Below are positions 26,348 to 35,796 of a DNA stretch of 64,000 nt, one piece after another; position 1 is the stretch's first letter, and each line of letters begins with the position of its first letter. The stretch is from positions 1 to 64,000 of the forward strand of contig CAZTYP010000033.1 of NCBI GenBank assembly GCA_964617555.1, read 5' to 3'. This stretch comes from 1-14-2-50-31-20 sp964617555 (GTDB lineage: Bacteria; Bacteroidota; Ignavibacteria; Ignavibacteriales; Melioribacteraceae). A program made the position numbers and the translations under genes. The notes beneath the pieces were generated by a model. The model saw nothing but the letters and a program-made list of their open reading frames with translations, was not told the origin of the DNA and made no database searches.

Positions 26348-27316
26348 ATGAAAAATATTGTTATAGTTTTTACCGGCGGAACTTTTTCGATGAAAATAGA
26401 TAAAGAAACCGGCGGCGCAATACCCCATTACCACGGAAATCAACTTTTAAAAATGATTCCCGAGGCTGAAACGGAAGCAAAAATATCATTATACGAGTTC
26501 GGTATGTATCCGGGGCCGCATATGACTCCGGAATTGATGTTTGAACTTTCAAAAAAAATTAATGAATATGCCGCTTCGGATAAAATAGACGGTATAATTA
26601 TTACACACGGTACCGATACTTTGGAAGAAACCGCATATTTTTTAGACTTAACCGTAAAAACATCCAAACCGATTGTTGTTATCGGAGCAATGAGAACCAG
26701 TTCCGACCCTGATTGGGACGGACCTAAAAACCTGTTGGATGCCATAGCAATTTGTAATAATGACAACAGCAAAAACATGGGGGTGCTGGTTTGTCTTAAC
26801 GGGGAAATAAACGCAGCAAGCGAAGTTACCAAAACACATACCGAAGATATTGAAACGTTCCGCAGTATGGATTTCGGTTCTTTGGGTTTTGTTGAAAAGG
26901 GAAGAGTAATATTTAACAGACTTCCAAAAAAATTAGAAACCATTGAGATTGATAATATAATTTCCGACGTTGATTTAATTAAAGTTTATAGTGGAATAAC
27001 AGATAAATTTTTTAAATTTTCTGCCGACAGTAAAACCAAAGGGCTTGTTGTTGAAGCTCTCGGTGTTGGTAATGTTCCTCCGGCAGCTTTCAACGGAATT
27101 AAATATGTTGTAAACAAAGGAATTCCCGTTGTTCTGGTTTCACGATGTCCTACAGGAGAAACCCTTGATATATATAGTTATCCCGGAGCAGGTAAATGGC
27201 TTAAAAAAATCGGTGTTATTTTTACCGATTATCTTAACGGACAAAAAGCAAGAATTAAATTGATGATTGCTTTAAGCAAAACAAACAACATAAAAGAAAT
27301 TGAAAAACTTTTTTAA
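26348..27316 (+). CDS. Asparaginase, cytoplasmic type
   Basis: It hydrolyses L-asparagine to aspartate and ammonia. The 322-residue protein lacks a signal peptide, which favours the cytoplasmic (type I-like) enzyme. The first catalytic Thr12 is in FTGGTFSMK. The second triad is in ITHGTDTLEET (Thr89, Asp90), and the Lys lies in ASEVTKTHT. C-terminal VSRCPTGETLDIY is also typical, with the region that lines the active site of the partner subunit. The start follows an AT-rich gap that is probably the replication origin. The next gene begins 15 bases downstream, so they may form an operon. Confidence 0.9.
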   Translation: MKNIVIVFTGGTFSMKIDKETGGAIPHYHGNQLLKMIPEAETEAKISLYEFGMYPGPHMTPELMFELSKKINEYAASDKIDGIIITHGTDTLEETAYFLDLTVKTSKPIVVIGAMRTSSDPDWDGPKNLLDAIAICNNDNSKNMGVLVCLNGEINAASEVTKTHTEDIETFRSMDFGSLGFVEKGRVIFNRLPKKLETIEIDNIISDVDLIKVYSGITDKFFKFSADSKTKGLVVEALGVGNVPPAAFNGIKYVVNKGIPVVLVSRCPTGETLDIYSYPGAGKWLKKIGVIFTDYLNGQKARIKLMIALSKTNNIKEIEKLF

Positions 27317-27331
27317 TAAAATCGGTTTAAT

Positions 27332-28672
27332 ATGAGTAAAATAAAAGAAGTAATTAAACGCAACGGGAAAATTGTTCCTTTTAACCCCGAAAGAATTTCC
27401 AATGCAATTTATCGTGCAGGTGTATCGGTAGAATGCCGAGATAAAGAAAAAGCAAACAAACTTGCCCAACAAGTTGTTAATGAACTTGAAGCTCGCAGTC
27501 AGGAAGGTTTTAAACCGAACATAGAAGAAATTCAGGACGTTGTTGAAAAAGTTCTTATTAAAGCCGGCGAAACTGAAATTGCAAAAGCATATATACTTTA
27601 CAGAAACGAACGTAACAAAAAACGAGAATCCAACGCCGAACAGGGAAGCCGCTGTGCCGAAAAAATTCCTTGGGAAAAAATTTGGCATATTTATGATTGG
27701 ACTGTAGAAAACGATTTAAATACATTCGAAAAAATAAATAAGAAAATAGAAAACGGGAAATTTGCGGATATAGTAAAGGTTTCGGAAAAGCGATATGAAA
27801 AAGACCTTGATATTGCTGCAGATTTCATTTTACAACGAAGCGATAATTTAAAAATGGTTTTTATAAGCGGCCCCTCTTCCTCCGGCAAAACAACAACAAC
27901 CATTAAACTGGAACAACGTTTAAAAAAACACGGATTAAGTTTTGTAACGTTAAATGTTGATCATTATTTTTTTGATTTGGAATTACACCCTAAAGATGAA
28001 TTCGGAGATTATGATTTTGAAACTCCCCAAGCCTTGGATTTACCTTTAATAAATGAACATCTGAAAAAACTAAGTGCGGGAGAAAAAGTATATATTCCTC
28101 ATTACGATTTTAAACTGGGCAAACGAACACTAAATCAAACTCCAATGCAAATAGAAAACAACGAAATAATTCTTATCGATTCGTTACACGGATTATATCC
28201 TCAATTTAGCGAAGGTATTGATGAAAAACTAAAATTCAAACTTTATCTTGAACCATTAATACAAATACGTGATGCCGACGGAAAATTTGTTCAATGGACA
28301 GATATTCGGTTAATGCGTCGTATGTTGCGCGATTCTGTACAACGGGCTTACAATCCTCAACAAACATTGGAACATTGGCATTATGTTCGTGCCAGCGAAT
28401 TGCGCCATATTATTCCATACAGCAACCACGCCGATTATATTATAAGCAGCGGAATGCCTTACGAATTAGCTCTTTATCGTGATTTGCTTTTTGATAAATT
28501 CAAAGAATGGATTGAGCTATTTAAAGATAATCCTTTAAAAGAAGACGCCTATTACCGGGCTGTAAGAACTTACAACATGCTTAAAGGAATTTTACCGGTG
28601 GCAGATGATTCTCCGGTTCCAAAAGATTCCGTATTGCGTGAGTTTATTGGCGGAAGTGTTTTTAAATATTAA
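27332..28672 (+). CDS. ATP-cone fused to uridine-kinase-like P-loop kinase
   Basis: Residues 1-95 form an ATP-cone: the start IKEVIKRNGKIVPFNPERIS and the LIKAGETEIAKAYILYR end are those seen in ribonucleotide reductases and NrdR. The rest is a nucleoside-kinase/phosphoribulokinase-like domain with P-loop SGPSSSGKTT (about 179-188), NVDHYFFD, YDFETPQALDL, YIPHYDFKLGKR and LIDSLHGLYP. In such kinases these residues bind ATP and a ribose substrate. The fusion suggests a nucleoside kinase whose activity is set by ATP/dATP binding to the cone. The substrate is not proven. Its 446 residues fit this fusion family. It follows the asparaginase closely and ends at a bidirectional terminator. Confidence 0.85.
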   Translation: MSKIKEVIKRNGKIVPFNPERISNAIYRAGVSVECRDKEKANKLAQQVVNELEARSQEGFKPNIEEIQDVVEKVLIKAGETEIAKAYILYRNERNKKRESNAEQGSRCAEKIPWEKIWHIYDWTVENDLNTFEKINKKIENGKFADIVKVSEKRYEKDLDIAADFILQRSDNLKMVFISGPSSSGKTTTTIKLEQRLKKHGLSFVTLNVDHYFFDLELHPKDEFGDYDFETPQALDLPLINEHLKKLSAGEKVYIPHYDFKLGKRTLNQTPMQIENNEIILIDSLHGLYPQFSEGIDEKLKFKLYLEPLIQIRDADGKFVQWTDIRLMRRMLRDSVQRAYNPQQTLEHWHYVRASELRHIIPYSNHADYIISSGMPYELALYRDLLFDKFKEWIELFKDNPLKEDAYYRAVRTYNMLKGILPVADDSPVPKDSVLREFIGGSVFKY

Positions 28673-28701
28673 TTCTAAAACCCATTCCGGCTTTTAGGAA
28701 A

Positions 28702-28731
28702 ACGCCCTTATCCGTTTAAGAATAAGGGCGT
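28702..28731. terminator. Bidirectional terminator
   Basis: ACGCCCTTAT (28702-28711) and ATAAGGGCGT (28722-28731) pair perfectly around a 10-base loop. On the minus strand TTTCC follows the stem. It lies between convergent genes ending at 28672 (+) and 28745 (-). Confidence 0.8.
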
Positions 28732-28744
28732 ATTAAATCAATTT

Positions 28745-30400
28745 CTAATTTACAAAACCATCTATGGCAAGCGTGGCAATACCGTTTGGTCCGTTAACAT
28801 TAATTAATATTGTTGCCGGTGCGTTATTGTTTTCATTGGGGTTAGAGTCCGTAATAACAAAATTGTACGTTAAATTTCCACTTTGAACATCAGGCATTGT
28901 TATGGCAATATCTCCTGCAACTCCGGCTTCTCCGGCCGTAGAAATAGAAACCGAAAAACTATTGCCGGAAGCTAACGGATGCCCGAATTCGTCTTGTACG
29001 GTATATGTAAAAGATTGTGAACCTCCGTTAGGAATATTAAATGAGTTTGGTGAAACGGAAACCGTAGGATATCCGGAGAATAATACACGCGTTTTTGCAG
29101 AAATAATCTCTTCCTTTTCATTAATTGTGCGTGCATGAATATAGAAAAAGCCGGGACCGTCTGTCGGATCGTTCGGCAAAGGATTCCCGGATAATAATGT
29201 TACATCGGCGGTGCCGGATTCTGTGGTTAATGCCGACCCCTGAATTACAGCAGCATCAGAATAAAAATATACAACGGTCTTGGGTTTTACGGGGTTTGTA
29301 TATTTATCTCCCACCAAAGCCGTTACTTTTACCTTACCTGCTAATTTATGATAATAAGGATAATTAGCCAAATCTGTTCCGATAGAAAAATGAGTTAAGT
29401 CCGGAAGCCCGCCGTGAATAGCAATATTAACGGGTTTGGAAACAATTTTTTCTCCTTTAAAATCAATTTCGGCAATTATTTGAACGGCTCCGGCAACAGT
29501 ACCGCTGGTAAGATTAACCATCACCTGTCCGCTGGCATCTGTTTTTGCCGTTCCCGGAGCTAAAATTTCACCTCCACCCGGAGCTGCACCAAAGCGAAAA
29601 TTAACAGTAACGGCATGTTCCAAATCTATGGGAATACCGCTGGAATCTTGCACTTCAAAAACGATTTTTGCCGTTTCCGGCGAACCGCTTTCGGTTACTC
29701 CTATTGCATCTAACGTTTGTGACACTATAAAAATTGAAGCAGGCTCACCGGCTATTGCATCAACCAAAGGCATAAGTTTTATTGCGGGCATATTTGTTAC
29801 ACTGCCGGATGTTGCTACAACCGTAGTTGTGTCTGCGGTATAACTTGCTTTAACTGTAATAACTTGTAATTCTTTTGTTCCGGTCATCGGAAATTTAACG
29901 GTAAAAGCCCCGTTATTATCTGTTGTTGCCGATGCCATGGCAAGCGAGGCTTGATAAAATCTTATTTCCGCACCTTCTAACGGATTGCCGAATTTAGCAT
30001 CAATAACATTTCCTACTATAACAACCGAATCCGCTGAAGTTGTTTGTGGAACAAGTTTAACCGAAAAATTTTGGGTGCCTGATTCTTTATCCACTTTAAA
30101 AAATTTGGAGTATGTATTATATCCCTCTTTTATTACCGAAAGTTCAAGTGTTTTATCACCCGTAATCGAAACAGAGGTTGAAAAAACCCCGGAATTGTTT
30201 GTGGTTGCAGCAGTCAATTCGGTTGTACCGTCCAAAACCCTTACTACCGCATAAGCAAGCGGAATGGAAGTTATGGAATCGGTAACCGCTCCTTTTATTG
30301 TAACAGTTGTTGCATCGGGAGAAGTAGGATCCTGTTCATTAACCGAACATCCGGCAACAAATAGTGTAGCGACTAAAAAAACAAAAAATATTTTTTTCAT
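28745..30400 (-). CDS. Surface lipoprotein with carboxypeptidase-regulatory-like and Ig-like domains
   Basis: This is a 551-residue exported protein. The lipoprotein signal ends at Cys18 (FVAGCS). Two similar beta-sandwich repeats follow (about 33-112 and 125-210): VTIKGAVTDSITSIPLAYA and VVIVGNVIDAKFGNPLEGA both match the CarboxypepD_reg-like fold. The remaining part has invasin/Big_1-like Ig repeats with conserved TDASGQVMVNLTSGT and a last domain beginning VSVSPNSFNIPNGGSQSFTY. No catalytic site is visible, and a structural or adhesive role at the surface is most likely. It has no type IX sorting domain. It is monocistronic, bounded by a terminator and a 250-base AT-rich gap. Confidence 0.75.
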   Translation of the reverse strand: MKKIFFVFLVATLFVAGCSVNEQDPTSPDATTVTIKGAVTDSITSIPLAYAVVRVLDGTTELTAATTNNSGVFSTSVSITGDKTLELSVIKEGYNTYSKFFKVDKESGTQNFSVKLVPQTTSADSVVIVGNVIDAKFGNPLEGAEIRFYQASLAMASATTDNNGAFTVKFPMTGTKELQVITVKASYTADTTTVVATSGSVTNMPAIKLMPLVDAIAGEPASIFIVSQTLDAIGVTESGSPETAKIVFEVQDSSGIPIDLEHAVTVNFRFGAAPGGGEILAPGTAKTDASGQVMVNLTSGTVAGAVQIIAEIDFKGEKIVSKPVNIAIHGGLPDLTHFSIGTDLANYPYYHKLAGKVKVTALVGDKYTNPVKPKTVVYFYSDAAVIQGSALTTESGTADVTLLSGNPLPNDPTDGPGFFYIHARTINEKEEIISAKTRVLFSGYPTVSVSPNSFNIPNGGSQSFTYTVQDEFGHPLASGNSFSVSISTAGEAGVAGDIAITMPDVQSGNLTYNFVITDSNPNENNNAPATILINVNGPNGIATLAIDGFVN

Positions 30401-30650
30401 TTTATTCCCATATAATTATAATTTTTATTTACTAAAAAAAATTTTTTCAAAAAGAAATTAGCAATTTGATTTAAGTTATTCAACAATCTATTTTTATCTT
30501 CAAACAAAAAAATACACTTAAAGATTATAACAAAACAAAAATTGTGCCTTAGTAAAAAGGCGTTTTTCAACAAAAACAAAAAAAAACAAAGTAATTTTTA
30601 CATTTAAATCGATAATATTACCGATAAATTGTTTTTTTATAATCCTAGAA

Positions 30651-33600
30651 CTATTTATTATTAATTTCTTTTTTTAACTCTTCAACGGCACGTTTTAACT
30701 GTAAATCGTTACCCGTTATTTTTGCATCGGGCGGATTTTCAACAATAATATTCGGAATTGCCGGAACAAAATCCATATCCGTATTATCAGCTTTTACAAA
30801 CCATCCGCGGAAAGGCATTCTTATCGTAGAGCCGTCGATTAATTTTTTTGAACCGGTGGAAATAACCGCACCGAATGTGGGAACGCCTATTAGTTTTCCT
30901 ATTCCCAAATTTTTATATGCATGCGAAAAAATTTCCGCATTGGAATAACTGTTTTGATTACAGAGAGCTATAGAGGGCTTTGTCCATGCGGCATACGGAA
31001 GACGCTCACCGATTGGATAATATTCTCTAAAGTTTTTCTTCTCTTTTTCAAGATTATCGGCAGCCCCTCGAGGAATTGTATATGCATGTTGTTTATAATT
31101 AAGCACGGTCATTAAATAATCCGTAATCCATCCCCCTCCGTTAAAACGAACATCTATTATAATTGCATCTTTTCCTGTTCCTATTGCTGTAAATTCACGT
31201 TCAAATTTTTCGAAGTTTTCCCAACCCATTCCTTGAATATGCAAATAACCGAATTTCCCGTTCGACCATTTATCCACAAGTTTTCTGTTTTGCTCAACCC
31301 ACTCGTTATAAAGTTGTTTTTTTAAATCGGCAGTAGGACGAATAACAATTTCTTTCTCTTTCCCGTTTCGCTTAATGCCGAGTAGTGTTTTTTCCTTTGC
31401 CGTATTAACAAGTAATGCATAAATATTTACATCCTCAGTAATCTCAATACCGTTAACGCTTTTTATTATATCACCTTTTTTTAATTTGCTTTGTATTCTA
31501 TCGGCAGGAGATTTGGGTATAACGTGAACAACAATTAATTCATCTCCCTCTTTTTTTAATTCAACGCCAAGCAATCCGGTTGTTTCTTTTTGCAGTTCTG
31601 CTCTTTTATTTGCATATTTCATTCCCATATGACTTGCATTCATTTCTCCAAGCATCATATTATACATATCCTGAAAATCCTTTTGTGTAGAAGCTTTTAA
31701 GCACATTGGCTCGTAAATTTCTTTAACGGCTTGCCAATCCACACCGTGGAAATGAGGGTCGTAAAATCCGTCGCGTAATGCACGCCAACTTTCTTCGAAA
31801 ATTTGTTTTCGTTCTCGTACAAAATCGATTTTTATTTTTGCCTTAACAGGAAGCATTTCTATTTTTTTTGTTTTCAATCCAAATCTTCCGAGTCTTCCTT
31901 TTTTCAACAAATATATGTTTTTATATTCACAGTCCGGAGAAAGGGCTTGTGGAGATTGCCCCCCTTTTGTTAACGGCTGAATTTGTGTTTTGTCATATTT
32001 GATACTTAATAAATCGGTTCCTTTGCCGGTTATGTTTTTTGCGGTAAAATAGAGTGTTTTCCCGTCTCTTGAAAAAACGGGATTTTCTTCGTCCCCCGGC
32101 ATAGCGGTTAAACGGACTAATCGGTTGTGGATATTTTCCGTGTCTATTTTAATAGGTTTAATTTTTGCGGATTTTTTCTTTTTGCTTTTCTTTTTTGGTT
32201 GTATGTTTTCGTCCGGATAGTCCCAATCTTCTTTTGTTTTTTCCCAATCTTCTTCCCGCAACCAAGCAAACCAAATATCTTTATCCGTTTTACCTCTTAA
32301 CGAAATAAAAGCGAGCTTTGAACCATCCGGAGACCAAACCGGCGAATAATCTCCCCGCGGATGCATACTTACGTTTATCGGTTTTATGTTGTTATCTACC
32401 GGATGTATATATACTTCGTCGTTAAAATATAAATCACTTAACGAGTATGCCAGCCAGCGGCTGTCAGGCGACCATGATATGCCTTCCGGTTCTGCCCATC
32501 CTTTTAACAAAATTTCGTGATTACTTAACTTTCCGTCGGAGGCAATGTTTGCACAAATAAGTTTTCCGCGCCCCGCTTTATAAACAATCTTTTTTCCGTC
32601 CGGAGAAATTATCGGATTGCTTTCATCTTCTTCGGTATCGGTAAGTTTTTTAATTTTATGTTTTAAACTTTTAAATAAATCTCCTTGATTTTTATCGGCT
32701 GACGAAAGAGCATACAGGTCGTATTCTCCTTCTCTATCGGAAACAAAAATCAAAGTTGTATCGTTTATCCACGCAACATCTTTATCGCGAAAAGGGTTGT
32801 TTGTTAAATTAATCGTAAGATTTTTCTTTTTGTTATTTTCGGTTATAAAAATTTCGCCTCTTATAACAACGGCAGAATATTTTCCGTTTGGGGAAACGGC
32901 ATATTCAGTTATTTCGTTAGTATATGTTTTTTGAACAACCGGATCAAAACGATAATCGGAAGCAATTTTAATATCTACTTTTTCTGTTTTTCCGGTTGCG
33001 GTTTTAACTGTATAAATATCGGTTCCGCGTGTTATAACCAATGTTGATGCATCTTTGCTAATATTTAAAAACCGCGGAGTTAAATTTTCAAAATCCGTAA
33101 TCTGCTCCGTAGTATTTGTTGTTTTGCCTTCGGAGGTTACCGTTGTTTTATAAATATTATATTTTCCGTTACGAGCACTTAAAAAATAAAGAGTGTTGTT
33201 GCCCGCCCAACGTGGAAAAACGTCATGTGTTTTGTTGTTTGTAATTCTGTTATATTTTTTTGTTTCTATATTGTAAATCCATATTTCAAAATCGGCGGAC
33301 CCTTTATATTTTTCTCTTTGAATTCTTCCCCATCCCCGTACAAAGGCAATCAATTTTCCGTTGGGAGATTTAACAGCCATATTTCCAACTGCATTAAGCA
33401 AACGCATTGGTGTTCCACCCTCGATGTTTACAACACCCAATTCGTTATCCCATTCCACTTGACGAAATAATCTGCTTGTTGCAAAAAGAAGTTCATTACC
33501 GGAAAAATCGGTAATAATATCGTTTGCGGAGTGATAGGTTAAACGTTTGGGAATGCCTCCTTTTGCCGGCATTACAAATAAATCATAATTTCCGTAACGA

Positions 33601-33848
33601 TTACTCGAAAAGGCGATTCGACTATCATCACCGCTCCAATACGGATAACCGTCATATGCTTCGTGAATGGTTAATCTTGTTGCTTCTCCTCCGGTTGAAG
33701 CAACCGTCCAAATATCCCCTTGAAACGAAAAGGCAATTTGTGTGCCGTTGCTATTTAACGCAGGATATCTTACAAATGGAGAATCTTCGGCAAAATTATT
33801 AATAATTGCAGATGAAACAAGGATGAGTGTGAGGAATATTTTTTTCAT
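30651..33848 (-). CDS. Tricorn-type S41 protease with beta-propellers
   Basis: This is a large exported peptidase of 1065 residues with a signal peptide (about 1-20). Two propeller regions with WD40/TolB-like blades follow (repeated SPDGKKIVYKA and SPDGSKLAFIS motifs). Between them and the protease part lies a lysine-rich insert near residue 550. A PDZ domain (about 755-835) and the S41 core complete it. Active-site candidates are Ser739-His740 in NASHMG and nucleophile Ser969 in NQNSYSNAEIF. The fourth residue, usually Glu near the end, appears as Asp in NTDMDFVP, which should be checked. Tricorn homologues degrade peptides; here it would act in the periplasm. The gene is alone, with AT-rich gaps on both sides. 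Confidence 0.9.
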   Translation of the reverse strand: MKKIFLTLILVSSAIINNFAEDSPFVRYPALNSNGTQIAFSFQGDIWTVASTGGEATRLTIHEAYDGYPYWSGDDSRIAFSSNRYGNYDLFVMPAKGGIPKRLTYHSANDIITDFSGNELLFATSRLFRQVEWDNELGVVNIEGGTPMRLLNAVGNMAVKSPNGKLIAFVRGWGRIQREKYKGSADFEIWIYNIETKKYNRITNNKTHDVFPRWAGNNTLYFLSARNGKYNIYKTTVTSEGKTTNTTEQITDFENLTPRFLNISKDASTLVITRGTDIYTVKTATGKTEKVDIKIASDYRFDPVVQKTYTNEITEYAVSPNGKYSAVVIRGEIFITENNKKKNLTINLTNNPFRDKDVAWINDTTLIFVSDREGEYDLYALSSADKNQGDLFKSLKHKIKKLTDTEEDESNPIISPDGKKIVYKAGRGKLICANIASDGKLSNHEILLKGWAEPEGISWSPDSRWLAYSLSDLYFNDEVYIHPVDNNIKPINVSMHPRGDYSPVWSPDGSKLAFISLRGKTDKDIWFAWLREEDWEKTKEDWDYPDENIQPKKKSKKKKSAKIKPIKIDTENIHNRLVRLTAMPGDEENPVFSRDGKTLYFTAKNITGKGTDLLSIKYDKTQIQPLTKGGQSPQALSPDCEYKNIYLLKKGRLGRFGLKTKKIEMLPVKAKIKIDFVRERKQIFEESWRALRDGFYDPHFHGVDWQAVKEIYEPMCLKASTQKDFQDMYNMMLGEMNASHMGMKYANKRAELQKETTGLLGVELKKEGDELIVVHVIPKSPADRIQSKLKKGDIIKSVNGIEITEDVNIYALLVNTAKEKTLLGIKRNGKEKEIVIRPTADLKKQLYNEWVEQNRKLVDKWSNGKFGYLHIQGMGWENFEKFEREFTAIGTGKDAIIIDVRFNGGGWITDYLMTVLNYKQHAYTIPRGAADNLEKEKKNFREYYPIGERLPYAAWTKPSIALCNQNSYSNAEIFSHAYKNLGIGKLIGVPTFGAVISTGSKKLIDGSTIRMPFRGWFVKADNTDMDFVPAIPNIIVENPPDAKITGNDLQLKRAVEELKKEINNK

Positions 33849-34025
33849 ATTAAAAATCCTTAATTAAAATTATTATATCGTTTTTTGTGTGGAATTTTAT
33901 TCAATTTCGGAAAAACAACATCTTTTATCAAATTCATATTATTACGTTTTTTTTCTTATTGTTTGTTGTAAGCGTTTAATCTTTACTCTGCTTTTTCATA
34001 AATGTCGCAGAATTATATTTTAAAT

Positions 34026-34541
34026 TCAATTAACTTTTCTGTAATCTGCAATAAATTCATCAAGTAATCTTGCTAAAGAGATTTTTATTTCCAAATCCAA
34101 ATCTTCTTTTGTGCTAAACCCCACGTCGTCCCGTTCCCAAGTAATAGCCCCGTAAAAAATTCTTTTATTACGTTGCAAAACGGCATCTTGAATAAATCTG
34201 AGAATTACCGAATAAGCATAATACCCGCTTTTTTCCTTTTCGTCAACATTAATCGACACCTCTATCGTCGGTGTTCCTTTTAACCCCCTTGCGTCGGAAA
34301 AACTTACTGTTTTAATTCCCGCATGTTTAAGTTGATTCTTTACAAATTTTTCAATTATCGCTTCGTTTAATTTTGTATTCCATTTATCTCCCTCAAATTC
34401 CCAAACATATACGCCGAATTTATTTAATTTTGAAATTGCCTTTAGTTGCTCCATTTCAAATTTATCAACTGTTTGTGCATATAACGACGATGCAAAAATC
34501 AAAAATAGAATTATTCCTCTTGAAAGTATTCCGTTCTTCAA
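34026..34541 (-). CDS. Hypothetical exported protein
   Basis: This 171-residue protein has a clear signal peptide (about 1-22, cleavage after LYA). The mature part shows alternating strands and helices (FGVYVWEFEGDKWN, a helix with EAIIEKFVKNQL, TPTIEVSINVDEKE, YSVILRFIQDAVLQ). No known family was recognised. The pattern resembles small periplasmic proteins that feed into lipoprotein assembly, but that is only an impression. It is divergent from the THUMP methyltransferase gene, with the starts 82 bases apart. Confidence 0.65.
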   Translation of the reverse strand: MKNGILSRGIILFLIFASSLYAQTVDKFEMEQLKAISKLNKFGVYVWEFEGDKWNTKLNEAIIEKFVKNQLKHAGIKTVSFSDARGLKGTPTIEVSINVDEKEKSGYYAYSVILRFIQDAVLQRNKRIFYGAITWERDDVGFSTKEDLDLEIKISLARLLDEFIADYRKVN

Positions 34542-34623
34542 ATTAAACTCCGATAATAATTGTAAATATGAAAATAAATAACTATTTACAATTTACGGTT
34601 TTTAAAAATTTTTGTTTGGAATA

Positions 34624-35796
34624 ATGCAACGAAAAAAAGAAAATTTTGAAATGACAGCAAAAACATTTTTCGGTTTGGAAAATGTGCTTGCCGACGAACT
34701 TAAAAACATTGGAGCAAAACAAATTGTTATACATAACCGCGCCGTTAGTTTTTTCGGCAATCAAGAAACAATGTATAAAGCCAATTATTGTTTAAGAACC
34801 GCTTTGCGAATTTTAAAACCGATTTTAAAATTTAGAACCAATTCCCCAAAAACTCTCTATCGCGTAGTTAAAAATTACGAGTGGGAAAAACTCTTTTCTC
34901 TTAATGAAACCTTTGCCATAGATACGGTTGTAAAATCGGAATATTTTAAACACAGTAAATTTGTGGCATTAAAAGTAAAAGATGCCATTGTCGATCGCTT
35001 TCGCGAAAAATTTAGCGACCGCCCGAGTGTTGATGTTGACAATCCCGTTATAAGAATTAACGTTCATATTTTTAATAACAGCTGTACAATATCTTTGGAT
35101 AGTTCCGGCGATTCGCTGCACAAACGGGGTTACCGCACCGCAAAAACTCCTGCTCCGTTAAACGAAGTTCTTGCAGCCGGAATGATTTTACTCAGCGAGT
35201 GGAACAAGAATTCGGAATTTATAGACGGTATGTGCGGCTCGGGTACTCTTCCGATTGAAGCGGCTTGGATTGCGTTAAACATTCCTCCCGGATTTTTACG
35301 TGATAATTACGGTTTTACAAAATGGAAAAATTTCGATTTGAATTTATGGAGAAAAGTTAAAGCATCCGTAAAAATAAAATCCGTTTTGGATTTTAAAATT
35401 GTTGCTTCCGATAAATCTCCTTCGGCAATTGAAGCCGCTGCACGCAATATAAAGAGTGCTAAATTATTAAAACATATTAAGTTGGAAAAAAAAGATTTTT
35501 CCGAACAAAAATCACTTGCGGGAAAAGGGATAATTATTCTTAATCCGCCATACGGAGAACGGTTACGTGAAAACAATATTAATTTATTATACAGCGAAAT
35601 AGGGGATTCGTTTAAGAACCATTTTCCCGGATTTACCGCATGGGTATTTAGTGCCAATAAAGATGCAATAAAAAACATTGGGTTAAAAACTTCCAAAAGG
35701 CTTACTTTATTCAACGGTGCTTTAGAATGTAAATTTCATAAATATGAACTATATTCCGGCTCCAAAAAGAAAAGAGAGATTAAACCAACTCATTAA
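34624..35796 (+). CDS. THUMP-domain RNA guanine-N2 methyltransferase (RlmL/YpsC-like)
   Basis: It probably methylates 23S rRNA (or tRNA) guanine at N2 using SAM. The N-terminal part (about 10-165) is a ferredoxin-like plus THUMP domain, with TFFGLENVLADEL at its start and an IRINVHIFNNSCTISLDSSG strand pair near its end. RGYRTAKTPAPLNEVLAAGM leads into the methyltransferase. This has DGMCGSGTLPIEAA (SAM site) and the catalytic NPPYGERL motif. ATG 34624 was chosen over the TTG at 34612; ATG 34651 is also possible. Its last 17 bases overlap the convergent flavoprotein gene. Confidence 0.9.
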   Translation: MQRKKENFEMTAKTFFGLENVLADELKNIGAKQIVIHNRAVSFFGNQETMYKANYCLRTALRILKPILKFRTNSPKTLYRVVKNYEWEKLFSLNETFAIDTVVKSEYFKHSKFVALKVKDAIVDRFREKFSDRPSVDVDNPVIRINVHIFNNSCTISLDSSGDSLHKRGYRTAKTPAPLNEVLAAGMILLSEWNKNSEFIDGMCGSGTLPIEAAWIALNIPPGFLRDNYGFTKWKNFDLNLWRKVKASVKIKSVLDFKIVASDKSPSAIEAAARNIKSAKLLKHIKLEKKDFSEQKSLAGKGIIILNPPYGERLRENNINLLYSEIGDSFKNHFPGFTAWVFSANKDAIKNIGLKTSKRLTLFNGALECKFHKYELYSGSKKKREIKPTH

